From NCBI RefSeq assembly GCF_001982615.1, contig NZ_MLCO01000140.1:1-33276 (forward strand): 33,276 bases of DNA, in the 5' to 3' direction. Origin of the DNA: Teichococcus deserti (GTDB taxonomy: Bacteria > Pseudomonadota > Alphaproteobacteria > Acetobacterales > Acetobacteraceae). The notes beneath the pieces were generated by a model. The model was not told the DNA's origin and did no database searches. It worked only from the letters and a program-made list of their open reading frames with translations. Every line of letters starts with the position of its first letter. Position 1 is the first letter of the stretch. Below are positions 8,219 to 17,602 of the stretch, one piece after another. The position numbers and the translations under genes were made by a program.

Positions 8219-9085
8219 ATGACCTCTGCCAATCCTGCTTATGTGCTGACGCTGAACTGCGCCAATCGTCCGGGTATCGTGGCGGCGGTCGCCACCGCGC
8301 TGTTCGAGGCCGGCGGCAATATCCAGGAAGCCCAGCAGTTCGACGACACGGCGACGCATCGCTTCTTCATGCGCGTGGTCTTCGACGTGGCGGCCGACAT
8401 CGCCATCGAGGCGCTGCAGCAGGCGGTGACGCCGGTGGCGCAGCGCTTCGGCATGGGCTGGACGCTGCGGCCCAAGGGGGCGAAGCGTCGGGTCATGCTG
8501 CTGGTCAGCAAGTTCGACCATTGCCTGGCTGACCTGCTCTACCGCTGGCGCATCGGCGAGCTGCCGATGGAGCTCGCCGGCATCGTCTCCAACCATCCGC
8601 TGGAAACCTATGCGCATCTCGACTTCACCGGCGTGCCCTTCCACCACCTGCCCGTGACGCGCGCCACCAAGATGGAGCAGGAGACCGAGATCTGGCGCCT
8701 GTTCCAGGAGAGCGGCTCCGACCTGATGGTGCTGGCCCGCTACATGCAGGTGCTGTCGGACGGGCTGGCGGCCAAGCTGCCCGGGCGCTGCATCAACATC
8801 CACCATTCCTTCCTGCCCGGCTTCAAGGGCGCGCGCCCCTACCACCAGGCGCATGCCCGCGGCGTCAAGCTGATCGGGGCGACGGCGCATTTCGTCACCG
8901 CCGATCTCGACGAAGGCCCGATCATCGAGCAGGACGTCGAGCGCATCAGCCATGCCGACACCGCCGAGGACCTGATCCGCAAGGGCCGCGACATCGAGCG
9001 CCGCGTCCTGGCCCGCGCGATCTCCTTCTACCTGGAAGACCGCATCATCCTGAACGGCAACAAGACCGTGGTCTTCACGGGCTGA
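8219..9085 (+). CDS. purU: Formyltetrahydrofolate deformylase
   Basis: Hydrolyses 10-formyl-tetrahydrofolate to formate and tetrahydrofolate, balancing the one-carbon pool and supplying formate for purine synthesis. The 288 residues match the usual length. An N-terminal ACT domain (about 8-80, beginning [18 protein letters not shown]) is followed by the formyltransferase-fold domain. The catalytic Asn-His-Asp set is visible: N193 and H195 in [14 protein letters not shown] and D231 in [12 protein letters not shown]. The start ATG gives the expected N-terminus a few residues before the ACT strand. Its end overlaps the convergent ftrA end by 11 bases. Cytoplasmic; no regulator binding site was recognised upstream. 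Confidence 0.96.
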   Translation: MTSANPAYVLTLNCANRPGIVAAVATALFEAGGNIQEAQQFDDTATHRFFMRVVFDVAADIAIEALQQAVTPVAQRFGMGWTLRPKGAKRRVMLLVSKFDHCLADLLYRWRIGELPMELAGIVSNHPLETYAHLDFTGVPFHHLPVTRATKMEQETEIWRLFQESGSDLMVLARYMQVLSDGLAAKLPGRCINIHHSFLPGFKGARPYHQAHARGVKLIGATAHFVTADLDEGPIIEQDVERISHADTAEDLIRKGRDIERRVLARAISFYLEDRIILNGNKTVVFTG

Positions 9086-10058
9086 CCGAGAAGCGCGCCC
9101 GGTAGGCGGAGGGCGTCACCCCCACCGCCGCCTTGAACTGCTGCCGCATGGCGAGGGCGCTGCCGAAGCCGCAGTCATCGGTCACCTGCTGCACCGGGCG
9201 GCCGGCTTCCAGCAGCGTGCGGGCCTGGGCGACTCGCTCGGCCAGCAGCCAGGCGCCGGGGCTCTGCCCCAGCGTCGCGCGGAAATGCCGGTGCAGCCCG
9301 CGCGGGCTGAGCGCCGCGGCGCTGGCCATGCGGGCGATGTCCCAGTCTTCCGCCAGCGATCCGCGCACCCGGTCGAGCAGCGGCGCCAGCAGGCTGCCGG
9401 CGCCGCGGGCGGGGGGCACCGGGCGCTCGACGAATTGCGCCTGGCCGCCCTGGCGCTGCGGCGGGATGACCAGGCGCCGCGCCACGGCATTCGCCTTCGC
9501 CGCCCCGAAGTCGCGGCGGATCAGGTGCAGGCAGAGGTCGAGCCCGGCAGCACTTCCGGCCGCCGTCAGCACCGAGCCCTCGTCGACATAGAGGACATCC
9601 GGCACCAGGGTCAGCCCCGGATGCTGTTCCGCCAGCGCCGGGAAATAGCGCCAGTGGGTGGTGGCGCGCCGCCCTTCCAGCAGCCCGGCGGCGGCCAGGA
9701 CGAAGGCGCCGGAGCACAGCGACAGGATGCGCGCGCCGTTCTGGTGCGCCTCGCGCAGCGCGTCGCACAGCGCCGGCGGCACGGGCTCCTCCACGCCGCG
9801 CCAGCCGGGGACGATGATGGTGCCGGCGGCCTGCAGCAGTTCGGCCCCGCCATCGGCCAGGACGCGGATGCCGCCCTGGGCGCGCAGCGGCCCGGGCTCC
9901 AGGCTGGCGACCGCGCAGCAATACCAGGCCGCGCCGAATTCCGGGCGGGGCAGGGCGAAGACCTCGATCGCGCAGCCGAACTCGAAGGTGCAGAGCCCGT
10001 CATAGGCCAGCACCACGACACGGTCGTTGAAATCGATCTCTGGCATGATCCGGACCAT
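9075..10058 (-). CDS. ftrA: FtrA-type transcriptional regulator (DJ-1/PfpI + AraC HTH)
   Basis: GlxA-family regulator of 327 residues. The N-terminal DJ-1/PfpI-like domain starts [15 protein letters not shown], includes IVPGWRG and ends with [19 protein letters not shown], where C115 sits at the nucleophile-elbow position. [12 protein letters not shown], the [20 protein letters not shown] block and the [16 protein letters not shown] segment are characteristic of FtrA. The C-terminal AraC domain, about 225-327, has paired helix-turn-helix motifs ([18 protein letters not shown], then [11 protein letters not shown]). Of four candidate starts (10076 GTG, 10067, 10058, 10046) I chose ATG 10058, because CAGGA lies 9 bases before it. 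It is divergent from the rhodanese gene with a 76-base spacer, a recurrent pairing for FtrA. The effector is unknown. Confidence 0.9.
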   Translation of the reverse strand: MVRIMPEIDFNDRVVVLAYDGLCTFEFGCAIEVFALPRPEFGAAWYCCAVASLEPGPLRAQGGIRVLADGGAELLQAAGTIIVPGWRGVEEPVPPALCDALREAHQNGARILSLCSGAFVLAAAGLLEGRRATTHWRYFPALAEQHPGLTLVPDVLYVDEGSVLTAAGSAAGLDLCLHLIRRDFGAAKANAVARRLVIPPQRQGGQAQFVERPVPPARGAGSLLAPLLDRVRGSLAEDWDIARMASAAALSPRGLHRHFRATLGQSPGAWLLAERVAQARTLLEAGRPVQQVTDDCGFGSALAMRQQFKAAVGVTPSAYRARFSVSP

Positions 10059-10134
10059 AGGCGGCATTCCTGCCACTCACCACCAGAACCTGCGCCGCGG
10101 CAGGATCGGCCCCGTCAACAGGAGCCACCCGGCC
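10059..10134. promoter_or_regulatory. Divergent ftrA/rhodanese promoter region with a split inverted repeat
   Basis: The spacer must hold both promoters. It contains TCCTGCC (10068-10074) and its reverse complement GGCAGGA (10099-10105), starting 31 bases apart, which is close to three helical turns. This could be a looped or paired FtrA site. One arm is also the ribosome binding site of ftrA read on the minus strand, so chance is a real alternative. Confidence 0.3.
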
Positions 10135-10542
10135 ATGAACAGCGTCACCGCCATCCCCGCCGCGCCCGCCGCCGAAGCCGAAGCGCATTTTTCCAAACGC
10201 CTGTCGCTGGAAACCGATTGCGCCGACGTCTCCGCCGCGATGGCGCTGCCCGACCCGGGCTTCGTGCTGCTCGATGTCCGCGGGCCCAAGGCCTATGCCC
10301 GCGGCCATGTGCCGGGCGCGATCAACCTGCCGCATGCCGCGATCACCGAGGAGACGTTGAAAGGCCACCCGGCCGGCACGCTCTTCGTCGTCTATTGCGC
10401 CGGGCCGCATTGCAACGGCGCCGATCGCGGCGCGCTGCGGCTGGCGCGGCTGGGCCTTCCGGTGAAGCTGATGCTCGGCGGCGTCACCGGCTGGATCGAC
10501 GAAGGTTTTGACCTGGAGACGGCGGCTGTCGCGCAGGCGTGA
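10135..10542 (+). CDS. Single-domain rhodanese-like sulfurtransferase
   Basis: Cytoplasmic rhodanese of 135 residues, a persulfide-carrying sulfur-transfer enzyme. FVLLDVRGPKAYARGHVPGAINLPH is the classic rhodanese core. The active-site loop is YCAGPHCNGADRGA, with C88 as the likely persulfide cysteine and a second cysteine, C93, in the same loop. MLGGVTGWIDEGF closes the fold. ATG 10135 is chosen because AGGAG lies 10 bases upstream; the longer frame back to 10027 runs into ftrA on the other strand. Divergence from ftrA suggests that FtrA controls it, possibly in response to oxidised sulfur or electrophiles; that link is inference from gene order. Confidence 0.9.
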   Translation: MNSVTAIPAAPAAEAEAHFSKRLSLETDCADVSAAMALPDPGFVLLDVRGPKAYARGHVPGAINLPHAAITEETLKGHPAGTLFVVYCAGPHCNGADRGALRLARLGLPVKLMLGGVTGWIDEGFDLETAAVAQA

Positions 10543-10622
10543 CGCTGAGCCGGGGCAGGGGGCGGTTTCCGCCGCGCCCCGGCCTTGGCAGGGTGCCGGC
10601 CGTGACCGGAGAAAGCCCTGCC

Positions 10623-10988
10623 ATGCGCCACCGCTGCATCCCCCTGCTGCTCCTCGGCGGCTGCACCCTGCTGGCCGGGGCGCTGATGGGCGCGCCGGAA
10701 GCGCTGCCCGCCTCCGCTGGGGAGTGCCGGTTCGAGACGCTGTCGGCCGAGGATCAGCGGCGCTACCGCTCGCGCTACAACCGCCGCCTGCGCAACGACG
10801 GCCGCGCGGTCGCCGAGCGATGGCTGCGCGACCAGGCCTGCAGCACGCCGGAGGAACGCGCCGCCCGCCGCGCGCCGCGGGGGCGGGACGGCCGCCCCTG
10901 CACGCGCACCCGCGTGGAGATGCGCGTCACCCCCGGCTTCGGCGGCGAGGCCATGAGCATGGCCCCGGTCACCGTCTGTGCCGATTAG
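10623..10988 (+). CDS. Small Cys-rich predicted lipoprotein, unknown function
   Basis: A 121-residue exported protein that I do not recognise. The N-terminus MRHRCIPLLLLGGC ends in a lipobox-like LGGC (C14), though the signal is short and a second hydrophobic stretch (TLLAGALMGAP) follows, so cleavage at ALPASAG is an alternative. The mature part is rich in Arg and has four further cysteines (35, 73, 93, 119), enough for two disulfides, and ends VTVCAD. ATG 10623 follows GGAGA with a 10-base spacing. Its stop overlaps the stop of the convergent NADH dehydrogenase gene by 4 bases (TTAG). It begins 80 bases after the rhodanese gene and could be co-transcribed with it. Confidence 0.68.
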   Translation: MRHRCIPLLLLGGCTLLAGALMGAPEALPASAGECRFETLSAEDQRRYRSRYNRRLRNDGRAVAERWLRDQACSTPEERAARRAPRGRDGRPCTRTRVEMRVTPGFGGEAMSMAPVTVCAD

Positions 10989-12301
10989 TCGACCTTGACC
11001 CGCGGCGCATGCGCCTTGCGGAGAAGATCGGCCAGCCAGAACATCAGCGAGCGCCAGAAGCCGTAGAGCCCCAGCTGGTGCCGGCGGTACAGGGAAACAT
11101 AGGTCCACTGCGCGAAGCGGCCCTGGATGAAGGTGCCGTCGCCCAGCAGCCCCAGCCGGCCCAGGCTGCCGAAGGCATTGTAATGGCCCAGCGCCACCAG
11201 CGCGCCGCCATGCTTGTAGCGGAATTCCGGCAGGGGTTTCCCCGCCAGACGCGCCTCCAGCCCGCGCGCCAGCTGTTCCGCCTGCTGCTGCGCGACCTGG
11301 GCGGTGGCGGGCATCGGATGCGTCTCGCCCTCCGGCAGCAGGAAAGCGCAGTCGCCCAGCGCGAAGACATCGTCGTCGCGGCTGGTCTGCAGCGTCGGGC
11401 GGATCACCAGCTGGCGGCTGCGCACCGTCTCCAGCCCGTCGAGCCTGTCCAGGAAGGCGGGCGCCTGGATGCCGGCGGCCCAGACCTTCAGCGGCGCCGG
11501 GATGCGGCGGCCATCCTTCAGATGCATGGCCTCGGCATCGACCGCCACAACCTGGGCGCCGGTCAGCACCGTCACCCCCTGGCGGCGCAGCTCGCGCTGG
11601 GCGGCATCGGCCACCCGCTCGGGCAGGGCGCCCAGGATGCGCGGCGCGGTCTCGATCAGGGTCAGGCGCAGGCGGCGGCGCAGGTCGCCGACGCCATAGC
11701 CGGCGGCGAAGTCCAGCGCGGTGTTGATCTCGGCCGAGAGCTCGACGCCGGTGGCGCCGGCGCCGACGATGGCGATGTCCAGCGTCGCCTCGTCCGGCCC
11801 GGCCAGGCAGCGCAGCACCTGGTTGCGCAGCACGGCGTTGAACTCCTCGGCCTGGTCGCGGCTGTCGATGAAGGAGCAGTGCTCGCGCACGCCGGGGATG
11901 CCGAAGTCGTTGGCCCGGCTGCCCACCGCGATGATCAGGGTGTCGTAGGACAGCTCGCGCGCCGGCAGCACCTCCACGCCGTTGCGGTCGGCCAGCGCCG
12001 CCAGCCGGATCACCTTCCGCGCCCGGTCGAGCCCGGTCATCTCGCCGGGCCAGTAGCGGAAGTGGTGGCGGCTGGCCTGGACCACGAAGCTGACCTGCTC
12101 CTGCCCGGAATCAAGCGTGCCGGCGGCGACCTCATGCAGGCGCGGCTTCCAGATATGGCTGGCGTCGCGGTCGACCAGCAGGATCTCCGCCTTGGCCTGA
12201 CCGCCCCGGGGACGGCCGAGGCGGCGGCCCAGCCGGGTCGCCAGATGCACGCCGCCGGCGCCGCCGCCGACGATGACGATCCGATGCGGGGTCGCGGCCA
12301 T
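10985..12301 (-). CDS. ndh: Type II NADH dehydrogenase (NDH-2)
   Basis: Single-subunit, non-proton-pumping NADH:quinone oxidoreductase on the inner face of the membrane, 438 residues. The FAD Rossmann motif IVIVGGGAGGVHLATRLG lies at 8-25, KPRLHEVAAGT follows, and the NADH-binding motif IAIVGAGATGVELSAEI lies in the middle. DDDVFALGDCAF is the conserved second FAD contact, and ATAQVAQQQAEQLARGL follows. The C-terminus is amphipathic and aromatic (YGFWRSLMFWLADLLRKAH), as expected for the membrane-attachment helix. The start ATG 12301 gives an N-terminus immediately before the first strand. It lies 51 bases downstream of the RND-operon terminator on the same strand and so needs its own promoter. 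Confidence 0.92.
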   Translation of the reverse strand: MAATPHRIVIVGGGAGGVHLATRLGRRLGRPRGGQAKAEILLVDRDASHIWKPRLHEVAAGTLDSGQEQVSFVVQASRHHFRYWPGEMTGLDRARKVIRLAALADRNGVEVLPARELSYDTLIIAVGSRANDFGIPGVREHCSFIDSRDQAEEFNAVLRNQVLRCLAGPDEATLDIAIVGAGATGVELSAEINTALDFAAGYGVGDLRRRLRLTLIETAPRILGALPERVADAAQRELRRQGVTVLTGAQVVAVDAEAMHLKDGRRIPAPLKVWAAGIQAPAFLDRLDGLETVRSRQLVIRPTLQTSRDDDVFALGDCAFLLPEGETHPMPATAQVAQQQAEQLARGLEARLAGKPLPEFRYKHGGALVALGHYNAFGSLGRLGLLGDGTFIQGRFAQWTYVSLYRRHQLGLYGFWRSLMFWLADLLRKAHAPRVKVD

Positions 12302-12351
12302 GGGGAAACTCCTGAGGCTGCCGCAGGCCGGGCCTGGGCGGGAAAAGACGC

Positions 12352-12385
12352 AAAAAAACCCGGGGGAAGATTATTCCCCCGGGTT
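12352..12385 (-). terminator. Rho-independent terminator of the RND efflux operon
   Basis: On the minus strand a 12-bp perfect stem, AACCCGGGGGAA with TTCCCCCGGGTT, surrounds a 5-base loop and runs into seven T residues. It lies about 85 bases beyond the RND pump stop and upstream of ndh. Confidence 0.92.
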
Positions 12386-12470
12386 CGTTGATGTCAGGCT
12401 TAGCAGCGCGGCCCGACGGTCTCAATGCGGGGAAGCCGATGTTCCGCGCGCCGAAGCTTGCGCGCCCGGG

Positions 12471-15400
12471 TCAATGATGCGCCGTCTCCGGCTTCGGACC
12501 ATCGCCGCCGCTGGCGCCATGCGCATGCTGGCCGCGGCCGAAGCGGCGATGCGTTGCCTCGCGCATGCGCTGGAACACGACGTAGAGCATCGGGATCATG
12601 AAGATGCCGATAGTGGACGCCGCGATCATGCCGGCGAAGACCGGCGTCGAGACGGCGCGCCGCGCCAGCATCGAGGCGCCGCTGGCCCAGACCAGCGGCA
12701 CCAGGCCGAGGATGAAGGCGATGGACGTCATCATCACCGCGCGGAAGCGCAGCTTCGCCCCCTGCGCCGCGGCCTCGACGATGTCGAGCCCGGCCTCGCG
12801 CTGCTCCTTGGCGAATTCGACGATCAGGATGCCGTTCTTCGCCGCCAGCGCGATCAGCACGATCAGGCCGATCTGCGCGTAGAGGTCCATCGGCATGCCG
12901 GCGACGAACAGCGCGCCGACCGCGCCGAGCACGCCGACCGTCACCGACAGCAGCACGGGGATGGGAATGACCCAGCTCTCGTAGAGGCCGACCAGGAACA
13001 GGAAGGCGAAGAGCACGGCCAGCGCCAGGATGGCGCCGGTCTGCCCCGCCGCGCGCTGCTCCTGGAAGGAGGTGCCGGTCCATTCGAAGGTGTAGCCGTT
13101 GGGCAGCGACTGGTTGGAGATCCGGCCCATCGCCGCCATGGCGTCGCCCGAGGAGACGCCGGGCTTGGGCGAGCCGCTGATGGTGATCGAGCGGTAGTTG
13201 TTGTAGCGGGTGATGAATTGCGGCCCGACCACGGTGCGCTCGGAGGCGATCGAGCGCAGCGGCACCATGACGCCGCGGCTGTTGCGGATCTCGATCTTCC
13301 ACAGGCCGGTGGTGTCGCGGCGGTCGGCCGCCTCGCCCTGGATCTGCACCTGCCAGGTGCGGCCATAGAGGTTGAAGTTGTTGATGAAGCTGCTGCCGAG
13401 CGTGGCCTGCAGCGTCGAGAAGACATCGGTCATCGACAGGCCCAGCGCCTGCGCCTTGTCGCGGTCGATGTCGAGGAAGATGGAGGGCGAGCGGGCGCTG
13501 AAGGTGGAGAAGACCTGGGTCAGCGCCGGATCCTGGTTGGCCGCGCCGAGCAGCGCGCCGAGCACGCCGGCCATCTCGGCCGGCTGCGCGCCGGTCAGGC
13601 TTTCCAGCTGGTACTCGAAGCCGCCGCCGGTCGACAGGCCGATGATCGGCGGCAGGTTGATCGGGATGATCTGCGCCTCGCGGATCTGCTGGCTCTCGCC
13701 GAAGATCCGCCCGATCAGCGCGTTGACGTTGTCGCCCGGCCCGGTGCGCTGGGCGAATTCCTTCAGCTGCACGAACATGGTCGCCGAGGAGGAGGAGGCG
13801 CCGCCGTCGAGCAGCGAGAAGCCGATGATGGCGACCGCGTCGCGCACCTGCGGCATCTCCTTCAGCCGCCGCTCCATCTGCGCCACCACCTCGCTGGTGC
13901 GGGCGACGGAGGCGCCGTCCGGCAGCTGGAAGGCGACGATGAAGGCGCCCTGGTCCTCGGAGGGCAGGAAGCCGGCCGGGATGCGGGTCGCGATGGTGAA
14001 GGCGCCGAAGCCGAAGGCGCCGACCAGGACGATCGAGACGATGCCGAGCCGCAGCAGCCGCCGCACCAGCCCGGCATAGCCGTCGCGCACATTGTCGATG
14101 CGCCGCGACACCCAGGCCATGATGCCCTTCTTCGGCCCGCTATGCCGCAGGAAGACGGCGCAGAGGGCCGGCGACAGGGTCAGCGCGTTGATCGCCGAGA
14201 TCACCATGGCGGCGCTGATGGTCACCGCGAACTGCCGGAACAGCTCGCCCGACAGGCCGGGGATGAAGCCGATCGGCACGAAGACCGAGAGCAGCACCAG
14301 GGTGATGGCGATGATCGGCCCGGTGATCTGCGCCATTGCCTTCTTGGTGGCGTCGCCGGGGCTGAGCTCCGGCTCCTCCTCCATGACGCGCTCGACATTC
14401 TCCACCACGACGATGGCGTCGTCGACGACGATGCCGATCGCCAGCACCATGGCCAGCAGCGAGACGGTGTTGGCCGAGTAGCCCATCACCAGCAGGATGG
14501 CGAAGGTGGTCACCAGGCTGACCGGCACGGCGATGATCGGGATCAGCGTCGCGCGGATATTGCCGAGGAACAGGAAGACCACCACGGCCACCAGCACGAA
14601 GGCCTCGGCCAGGGTCTTGATGACCTCCTTGATGGTGTCGTTGACGAAGATGGTGGTGTCGAAGACGGGGCGGACGGTCATGCCCTCCGGCATGCGCGCG
14701 CGCACCCGGTTCAGCGTCGCCTCGATGGCGGCGGCCGTCTGCACCGCATTCGCCCCGGGGGCCAGGTAGATGCCGATGCCGACGCCGTCCTGGCCGTTCA
14801 GCCGGGTGCGGCTGTCCTGGTTCTGCGCGCCGATCTCGACGCGGGCCACGTCGCGCACGCGCAGCACCGAGCCGTCCGGATTGGCGCGCAGCACGATGTT
14901 GCCGAACTGCTCGGGGCTGGAGAGGCGCCCCTGCGTCTGCACGTTCATCTGGGTCTGCTGGTTGTTCGGCACCGGCTCGGCGCCGAGCCGGCCGGTCGGC
15001 GCCTGCACGTTCTGCGCCCGGATGGCGGCGGCGACGTCGGAGGGCGTCAGGTTCAGGCTGACCAGCCGCTGCGTGTCGAACCAGATGCGCATCGCGTAGT
15101 TCTGCCGGCTGAACAGCGAGGCGGACCCGACGCCGGTGGTGCGCGACAGCTCGTCCAGCACGTTCAGCGTGGCGTAGTTGGTCAGGTAGAGCGGGTCGTA
15201 GCCGCGCTCCGGCCGGTCGGCATAGAGGAACAGCACCTGCAGGATCGAGGAGGAGCGCTTCTCCACCCGGATGCCCTGGGCCTGCACCTCGGTCGGCATC
15301 AGCGCCATCGCCGCCTGGACGCGGTTGTTGACGTTGACGGTGTTGATGTCCGGGTTGGTGCCGAGCTCGAAGCTCACGATCAGCGAGTAGCTGCCGTCGG

Positions 15401-15653
15401 AGCCGCTGTTGCTCTTCATGTAGATCGACTTGTCGACGCCGACGATCTGCGCCTCGAGCGGCTGGGCGACGGCGGCCTCGACCACCTCCGCCGAGGCGCC
15501 GGGATAGGTCGCGCTGACCTGCACCTGGGGCGGCACGATGTCGGGGAACTGCGACACCGGGATGCGCGTCATCGACAGGGCGCCGGCGATGGTCATCACG
15601 ATCGCGATGACCACCGCCAGGCGCGGGCGGTTGACGAAGATGGCGGAGAACAA
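12471..15653 (-). CDS. RND multidrug efflux pump, HAE1 family inner-membrane subunit
   Basis: Proton-driven resistance-nodulation-division transporter of 1060 residues, the AcrB/MexB-type engine of a tripartite pump. The N-terminus [25 protein letters not shown] is the first membrane helix, followed by [25 protein letters not shown], which is diagnostic for HAE1. The proton-relay Asp pair lies in [14 protein letters not shown], and a second set of helices occupies the last quarter. The start is taken as TTG 15653, just before FSAIFV and 4 bases past the adaptor stop, with a G-rich ribosome binding site overlapping the adaptor's last codons; the upstream extension in the same frame is Ala/Arg-rich and opposite in character. 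It is co-transcribed with the adaptor. Substrates cannot be predicted from the sequence. Confidence 0.95.
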   Translation of the reverse strand: MFSAIFVNRPRLAVVIAIVMTIAGALSMTRIPVSQFPDIVPPQVQVSATYPGASAEVVEAAVAQPLEAQIVGVDKSIYMKSNSGSDGSYSLIVSFELGTNPDINTVNVNNRVQAAMALMPTEVQAQGIRVEKRSSSILQVLFLYADRPERGYDPLYLTNYATLNVLDELSRTTGVGSASLFSRQNYAMRIWFDTQRLVSLNLTPSDVAAAIRAQNVQAPTGRLGAEPVPNNQQTQMNVQTQGRLSSPEQFGNIVLRANPDGSVLRVRDVARVEIGAQNQDSRTRLNGQDGVGIGIYLAPGANAVQTAAAIEATLNRVRARMPEGMTVRPVFDTTIFVNDTIKEVIKTLAEAFVLVAVVVFLFLGNIRATLIPIIAVPVSLVTTFAILLVMGYSANTVSLLAMVLAIGIVVDDAIVVVENVERVMEEEPELSPGDATKKAMAQITGPIIAITLVLLSVFVPIGFIPGLSGELFRQFAVTISAAMVISAINALTLSPALCAVFLRHSGPKKGIMAWVSRRIDNVRDGYAGLVRRLLRLGIVSIVLVGAFGFGAFTIATRIPAGFLPSEDQGAFIVAFQLPDGASVARTSEVVAQMERRLKEMPQVRDAVAIIGFSLLDGGASSSSATMFVQLKEFAQRTGPGDNVNALIGRIFGESQQIREAQIIPINLPPIIGLSTGGGFEYQLESLTGAQPAEMAGVLGALLGAANQDPALTQVFSTFSARSPSIFLDIDRDKAQALGLSMTDVFSTLQATLGSSFINNFNLYGRTWQVQIQGEAADRRDTTGLWKIEIRNSRGVMVPLRSIASERTVVGPQFITRYNNYRSITISGSPKPGVSSGDAMAAMGRISNQSLPNGYTFEWTGTSFQEQRAAGQTGAILALAVLFAFLFLVGLYESWVIPIPVLLSVTVGVLGAVGALFVAGMPMDLYAQIGLIVLIALAAKNGILIVEFAKEQREAGLDIVEAAAQGAKLRFRAVMMTSIAFILGLVPLVWASGASMLARRAVSTPVFAGMIAASTIGIFMIPMLYVVFQRMREATHRRFGRGQHAHGASGGDGPKPETAHH

Positions 15654-15657
15654 GGTC

Positions 15658-16848
15658 TCAGCCCCCCTGGTTCGGGCGGCCGCCCTGGTTGCCGTTGCCC
15701 TGGCCCTGGCCCTGGCCGCCATTCGGCTGGTTGGCCGGCGCCGGGTTCACCGGCTGGCCCGGGCGGACGCGCTGCAGCCCGTCGACCACCACCTGCTCGC
15801 CCTCGCGCAGCCCGTCCTCGATCACCGCGCGCTCGGGCGTCGAGTTGCGGCCCATCCGTACGGTGCGGCGCTCGGCCTTGTTCTCGGCGCCGATGACATA
15901 GACGAAGTCGCCGCGCGCATCGCTCAGCACCGCGGCGCGGGTGATGGTCAGCGCCTGCACCGGCTCGACCGCCTCGACGACAACATTGACGATCTGGTTG
16001 GCGGTCAGCTCGCGGAAGCCGCCTTGGGTCGGCGGGTTGGGGATGGTGCCGCGCAGCAGCACGCTGTCGGTGTCGCGGCCGACATCGATGTCGACGAAGT
16101 TCAGCGTGCCGGTCTGGCCATAGGTCTGGCCGCCCGGCAGCCGCAGCCGCAGCTTCACCGCGGCCATCCCGCCGCGCTCGGCATAGCGCGCCCGGACATC
16201 GACCAGGGTGCGCATCGGCACGGTGAAGCTGACATACATCGGGTCCTGGCTGACGATGGTCGCCAGCGCCCCGGAGGAGGGGGTGACCACATTGCCCTGG
16301 GTGACCGAGGCGCGGCCGATGCGGCCGGCGATCGGCGCGCGGATCTCGGTATAGTCCAGGTTGATCTGCGCCTGGCGCACCGAGGCCTGGGAGGAGAGCA
16401 GCTGCGCCTGGGCGCTGCGCTGCGCCGCCAGCGCGGTGTCGACGTTGGAGCGCTGGCCGGCCACCGTGTTCAGCAGCGCCTGGGCGCGGGCCAGGGTGAT
16501 GTTGGCGTTCTGCAGCTGGGCGTCGGCCTCGGCCGCCGAGGCGCGGGCGATCTGCAGCTGCGCCTCGAAGGGCCCGCGCTCCAGCCGGAACAGCAGGTCG
16601 CCCTGACGGACCTCGGTGCCTTCCTCGAATTCGCGCTTCTCCAGGAAGGCGGTCAGGCGGGGCATCAGGTCGACGCGCTGGACGGCGTCGATGCGGCCGA
16701 TGAACTCGTTGGTCTCGGTCACCGGGCTGCGCGTCACGGGGGCCACGCCAACCGCCGGAGGCTGGCCGCCCGGCGCCTGGGCGAAAGCGGGCGCGGACAG
16801 CAGGAACAGGCCAAGTGCGGCCATCCCGCGGCGGTGCAGGAGCTGCAT
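15658..16848 (-). CDS. RND efflux periplasmic adaptor (membrane fusion protein)
   Basis: Adaptor linking the RND pump to the outer-membrane channel, AcrA/MexA-like, 396 residues. A Sec signal ([25 protein letters not shown]) is followed by a first beta-barrel strand, [37 protein letters not shown] (lipoyl half-motif), a long Ala/Gln-rich helical hairpin (about 100-180), the second lipoyl half [21 protein letters not shown], then beta-barrel and membrane-proximal domains. There is no lipobox cysteine, so it is probably not lipidated. The C-terminus is a low-complexity Gly/Gln/Asn/Pro tail of about 30 residues. GGAGG lies 4 bases before the ATG. It is first of the two-gene efflux operon, divergent from the TetR gene. 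Confidence 0.94.
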   Translation of the reverse strand: MQLLHRRGMAALGLFLLSAPAFAQAPGGQPPAVGVAPVTRSPVTETNEFIGRIDAVQRVDLMPRLTAFLEKREFEEGTEVRQGDLLFRLERGPFEAQLQIARASAAEADAQLQNANITLARAQALLNTVAGQRSNVDTALAAQRSAQAQLLSSQASVRQAQINLDYTEIRAPIAGRIGRASVTQGNVVTPSSGALATIVSQDPMYVSFTVPMRTLVDVRARYAERGGMAAVKLRLRLPGGQTYGQTGTLNFVDIDVGRDTDSVLLRGTIPNPPTQGGFRELTANQIVNVVVEAVEPVQALTITRAAVLSDARGDFVYVIGAENKAERRTVRMGRNSTPERAVIEDGLREGEQVVVDGLQRVRPGQPVNPAPANQPNGGQGQGQGNGNQGGRPNQGG

Positions 16849-16887
16849 GGAACCTCCAGAGATGCGATCCGCGACACAGGCTGCGGC

Positions 16888-16916
16888 TTGTAAAGATACC
16901 TTCGCGTATGTATATA
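16888..16916 (+). promoter_or_regulatory. Sigma-70-like promoter for the TetR gene
   Basis: TTGTAA (16888-16893) and TATATA (16911-16916) are separated by exactly 17 bases. Each matches the consensus well (TTGACA, TATAAT). The expected start of transcription is about 16923, leaving a short leader before the tetR ATG at 16948. Confidence 0.6.
16894..16915. promoter_or_regulatory. Putative TetR/AcrR-type operator
   Basis: An imperfect 22-base palindrome, AGATACCTT-CGCG-TATGTATAT, with 6 of 9 arm positions symmetrical. Its size, the 4-base centre and the ATAC/GTAT arms resemble the AcrR operator of E. coli. It fills the spacer of the TetR promoter and overlaps its -10 box, so occupancy would block tetR and probably the divergent pump operon. 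Binding is inferred. Confidence 0.5.
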
Positions 16917-16947
16917 AAGCCCAGGATTACCTTGCCGCAAGGTGGAA

Positions 16948-17589
16948 ATGGCGCGTCGCACCAAGCAGGAAGCCGATGAAACGCGCGAGGCCCTCCTCGA
17001 CGCGGCGGAGCAGGTTTTCCTCGAGCGTGGTGTGGCCAGGGCTTCGCTGGATGAGGTGGCGCGCGTCGCCGGCTGTACCAGGGGGGCGGTGCACTGGCAT
17101 TTCCGTGATAAGCTCGGTCTCTTCCTGGCGCTGGATGAGCGGCTGCTGCTGCTGCAGGACGAGCTGGCCCGGCGGTTGCTGTGCAACGGCACCACGAATT
17201 CACCCCTGCGTCACATGGCGGACGCTATCACCGGGGCCATGGTGGATCTGGAAGAAAACCCGCGCCGCCGCCGGCTGCTCACCATCATGCTGCAGCGCTG
17301 CGAATACGTGGCCGAGATGGCGCCCGCCCTGCAGCGCCGGCGCGAGGCCGACCAGCATGTCCGCGCCAAGCTGCGCGAGCAGTTCCAGATGGCCGCCGAG
17401 CTCGGCGAGATGTCGAGCGCCTGGACGCCGGACCGCGCGGCGCTGTTCCTGCACGCTCTGATCAGCGGCTTCCTCTACGAGTGGCTGCGCGGCGAAGCCG
17501 ATTTCACCCTGTCGGGCGAGGTGAACAACGCGGTGCGGGGCTTCCTGTCCTGCGCCGTCGCCAGGCCCGGCACCGCTCCCTTCTGCTGA
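16948..17589 (+). CDS. TetR/AcrR family repressor of the efflux locus
   Basis: DNA-binding regulator of 213 residues. The N-terminal TetR domain reads TREALLDAAEQVFLERGVARASLDEVARVAGCTRGAVHWHFRDKLGLFLAL, with the recognition helix around TRGAVHWHF (about 44-52). The divergent C-terminal half should bind the inducing ligand; its ordering LISGFLYEWL resembles TtgR/AcrR-type drug-pump repressors. ATG 16948 is preferred over GTG 16942 because AAGG lies 6 bases before it and the protein then begins MARRTKQEA, typical of AcrR proteins. It lies divergent from the adaptor-pump operon and upstream of the lipoprotein and tolC genes, so it is the obvious local regulator. The ligand is unknown. Confidence 0.93.
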   Translation: MARRTKQEADETREALLDAAEQVFLERGVARASLDEVARVAGCTRGAVHWHFRDKLGLFLALDERLLLLQDELARRLLCNGTTNSPLRHMADAITGAMVDLEENPRRRRLLTIMLQRCEYVAEMAPALQRRREADQHVRAKLREQFQMAAELGEMSSAWTPDRAALFLHALISGFLYEWLRGEADFTLSGEVNNAVRGFLSCAVARPGTAPFC

Positions 17590-17602
17590 GGATCCCTCCC
17601 GC

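Larger units (their letters stand above)
16849..16947. promoter_or_regulatory. Divergent efflux/TetR control region
   Basis: This 99-base spacer separates the adaptor start from the tetR start. It is AT-rich in its middle and contains a sigma-70-like promoter for the TetR gene overlapping an AcrR-like palindrome, listed separately. The adaptor promoter must lie here on the minus strand; a TATCTT box (complement of 16896-16901) is a possible -10, but no strong -35 is evident. Confidence 0.6.

Noticed and set aside
12273-15896. Plus-strand open frame of 1207 codons opposite the RND pump
   Set aside because: The translation is Asp/His/Arg/Gln/Gly-rich without any fold signature, typical of the complement of high-GC coding DNA; the minus strand encodes an intact HAE1 pump with conserved motifs.
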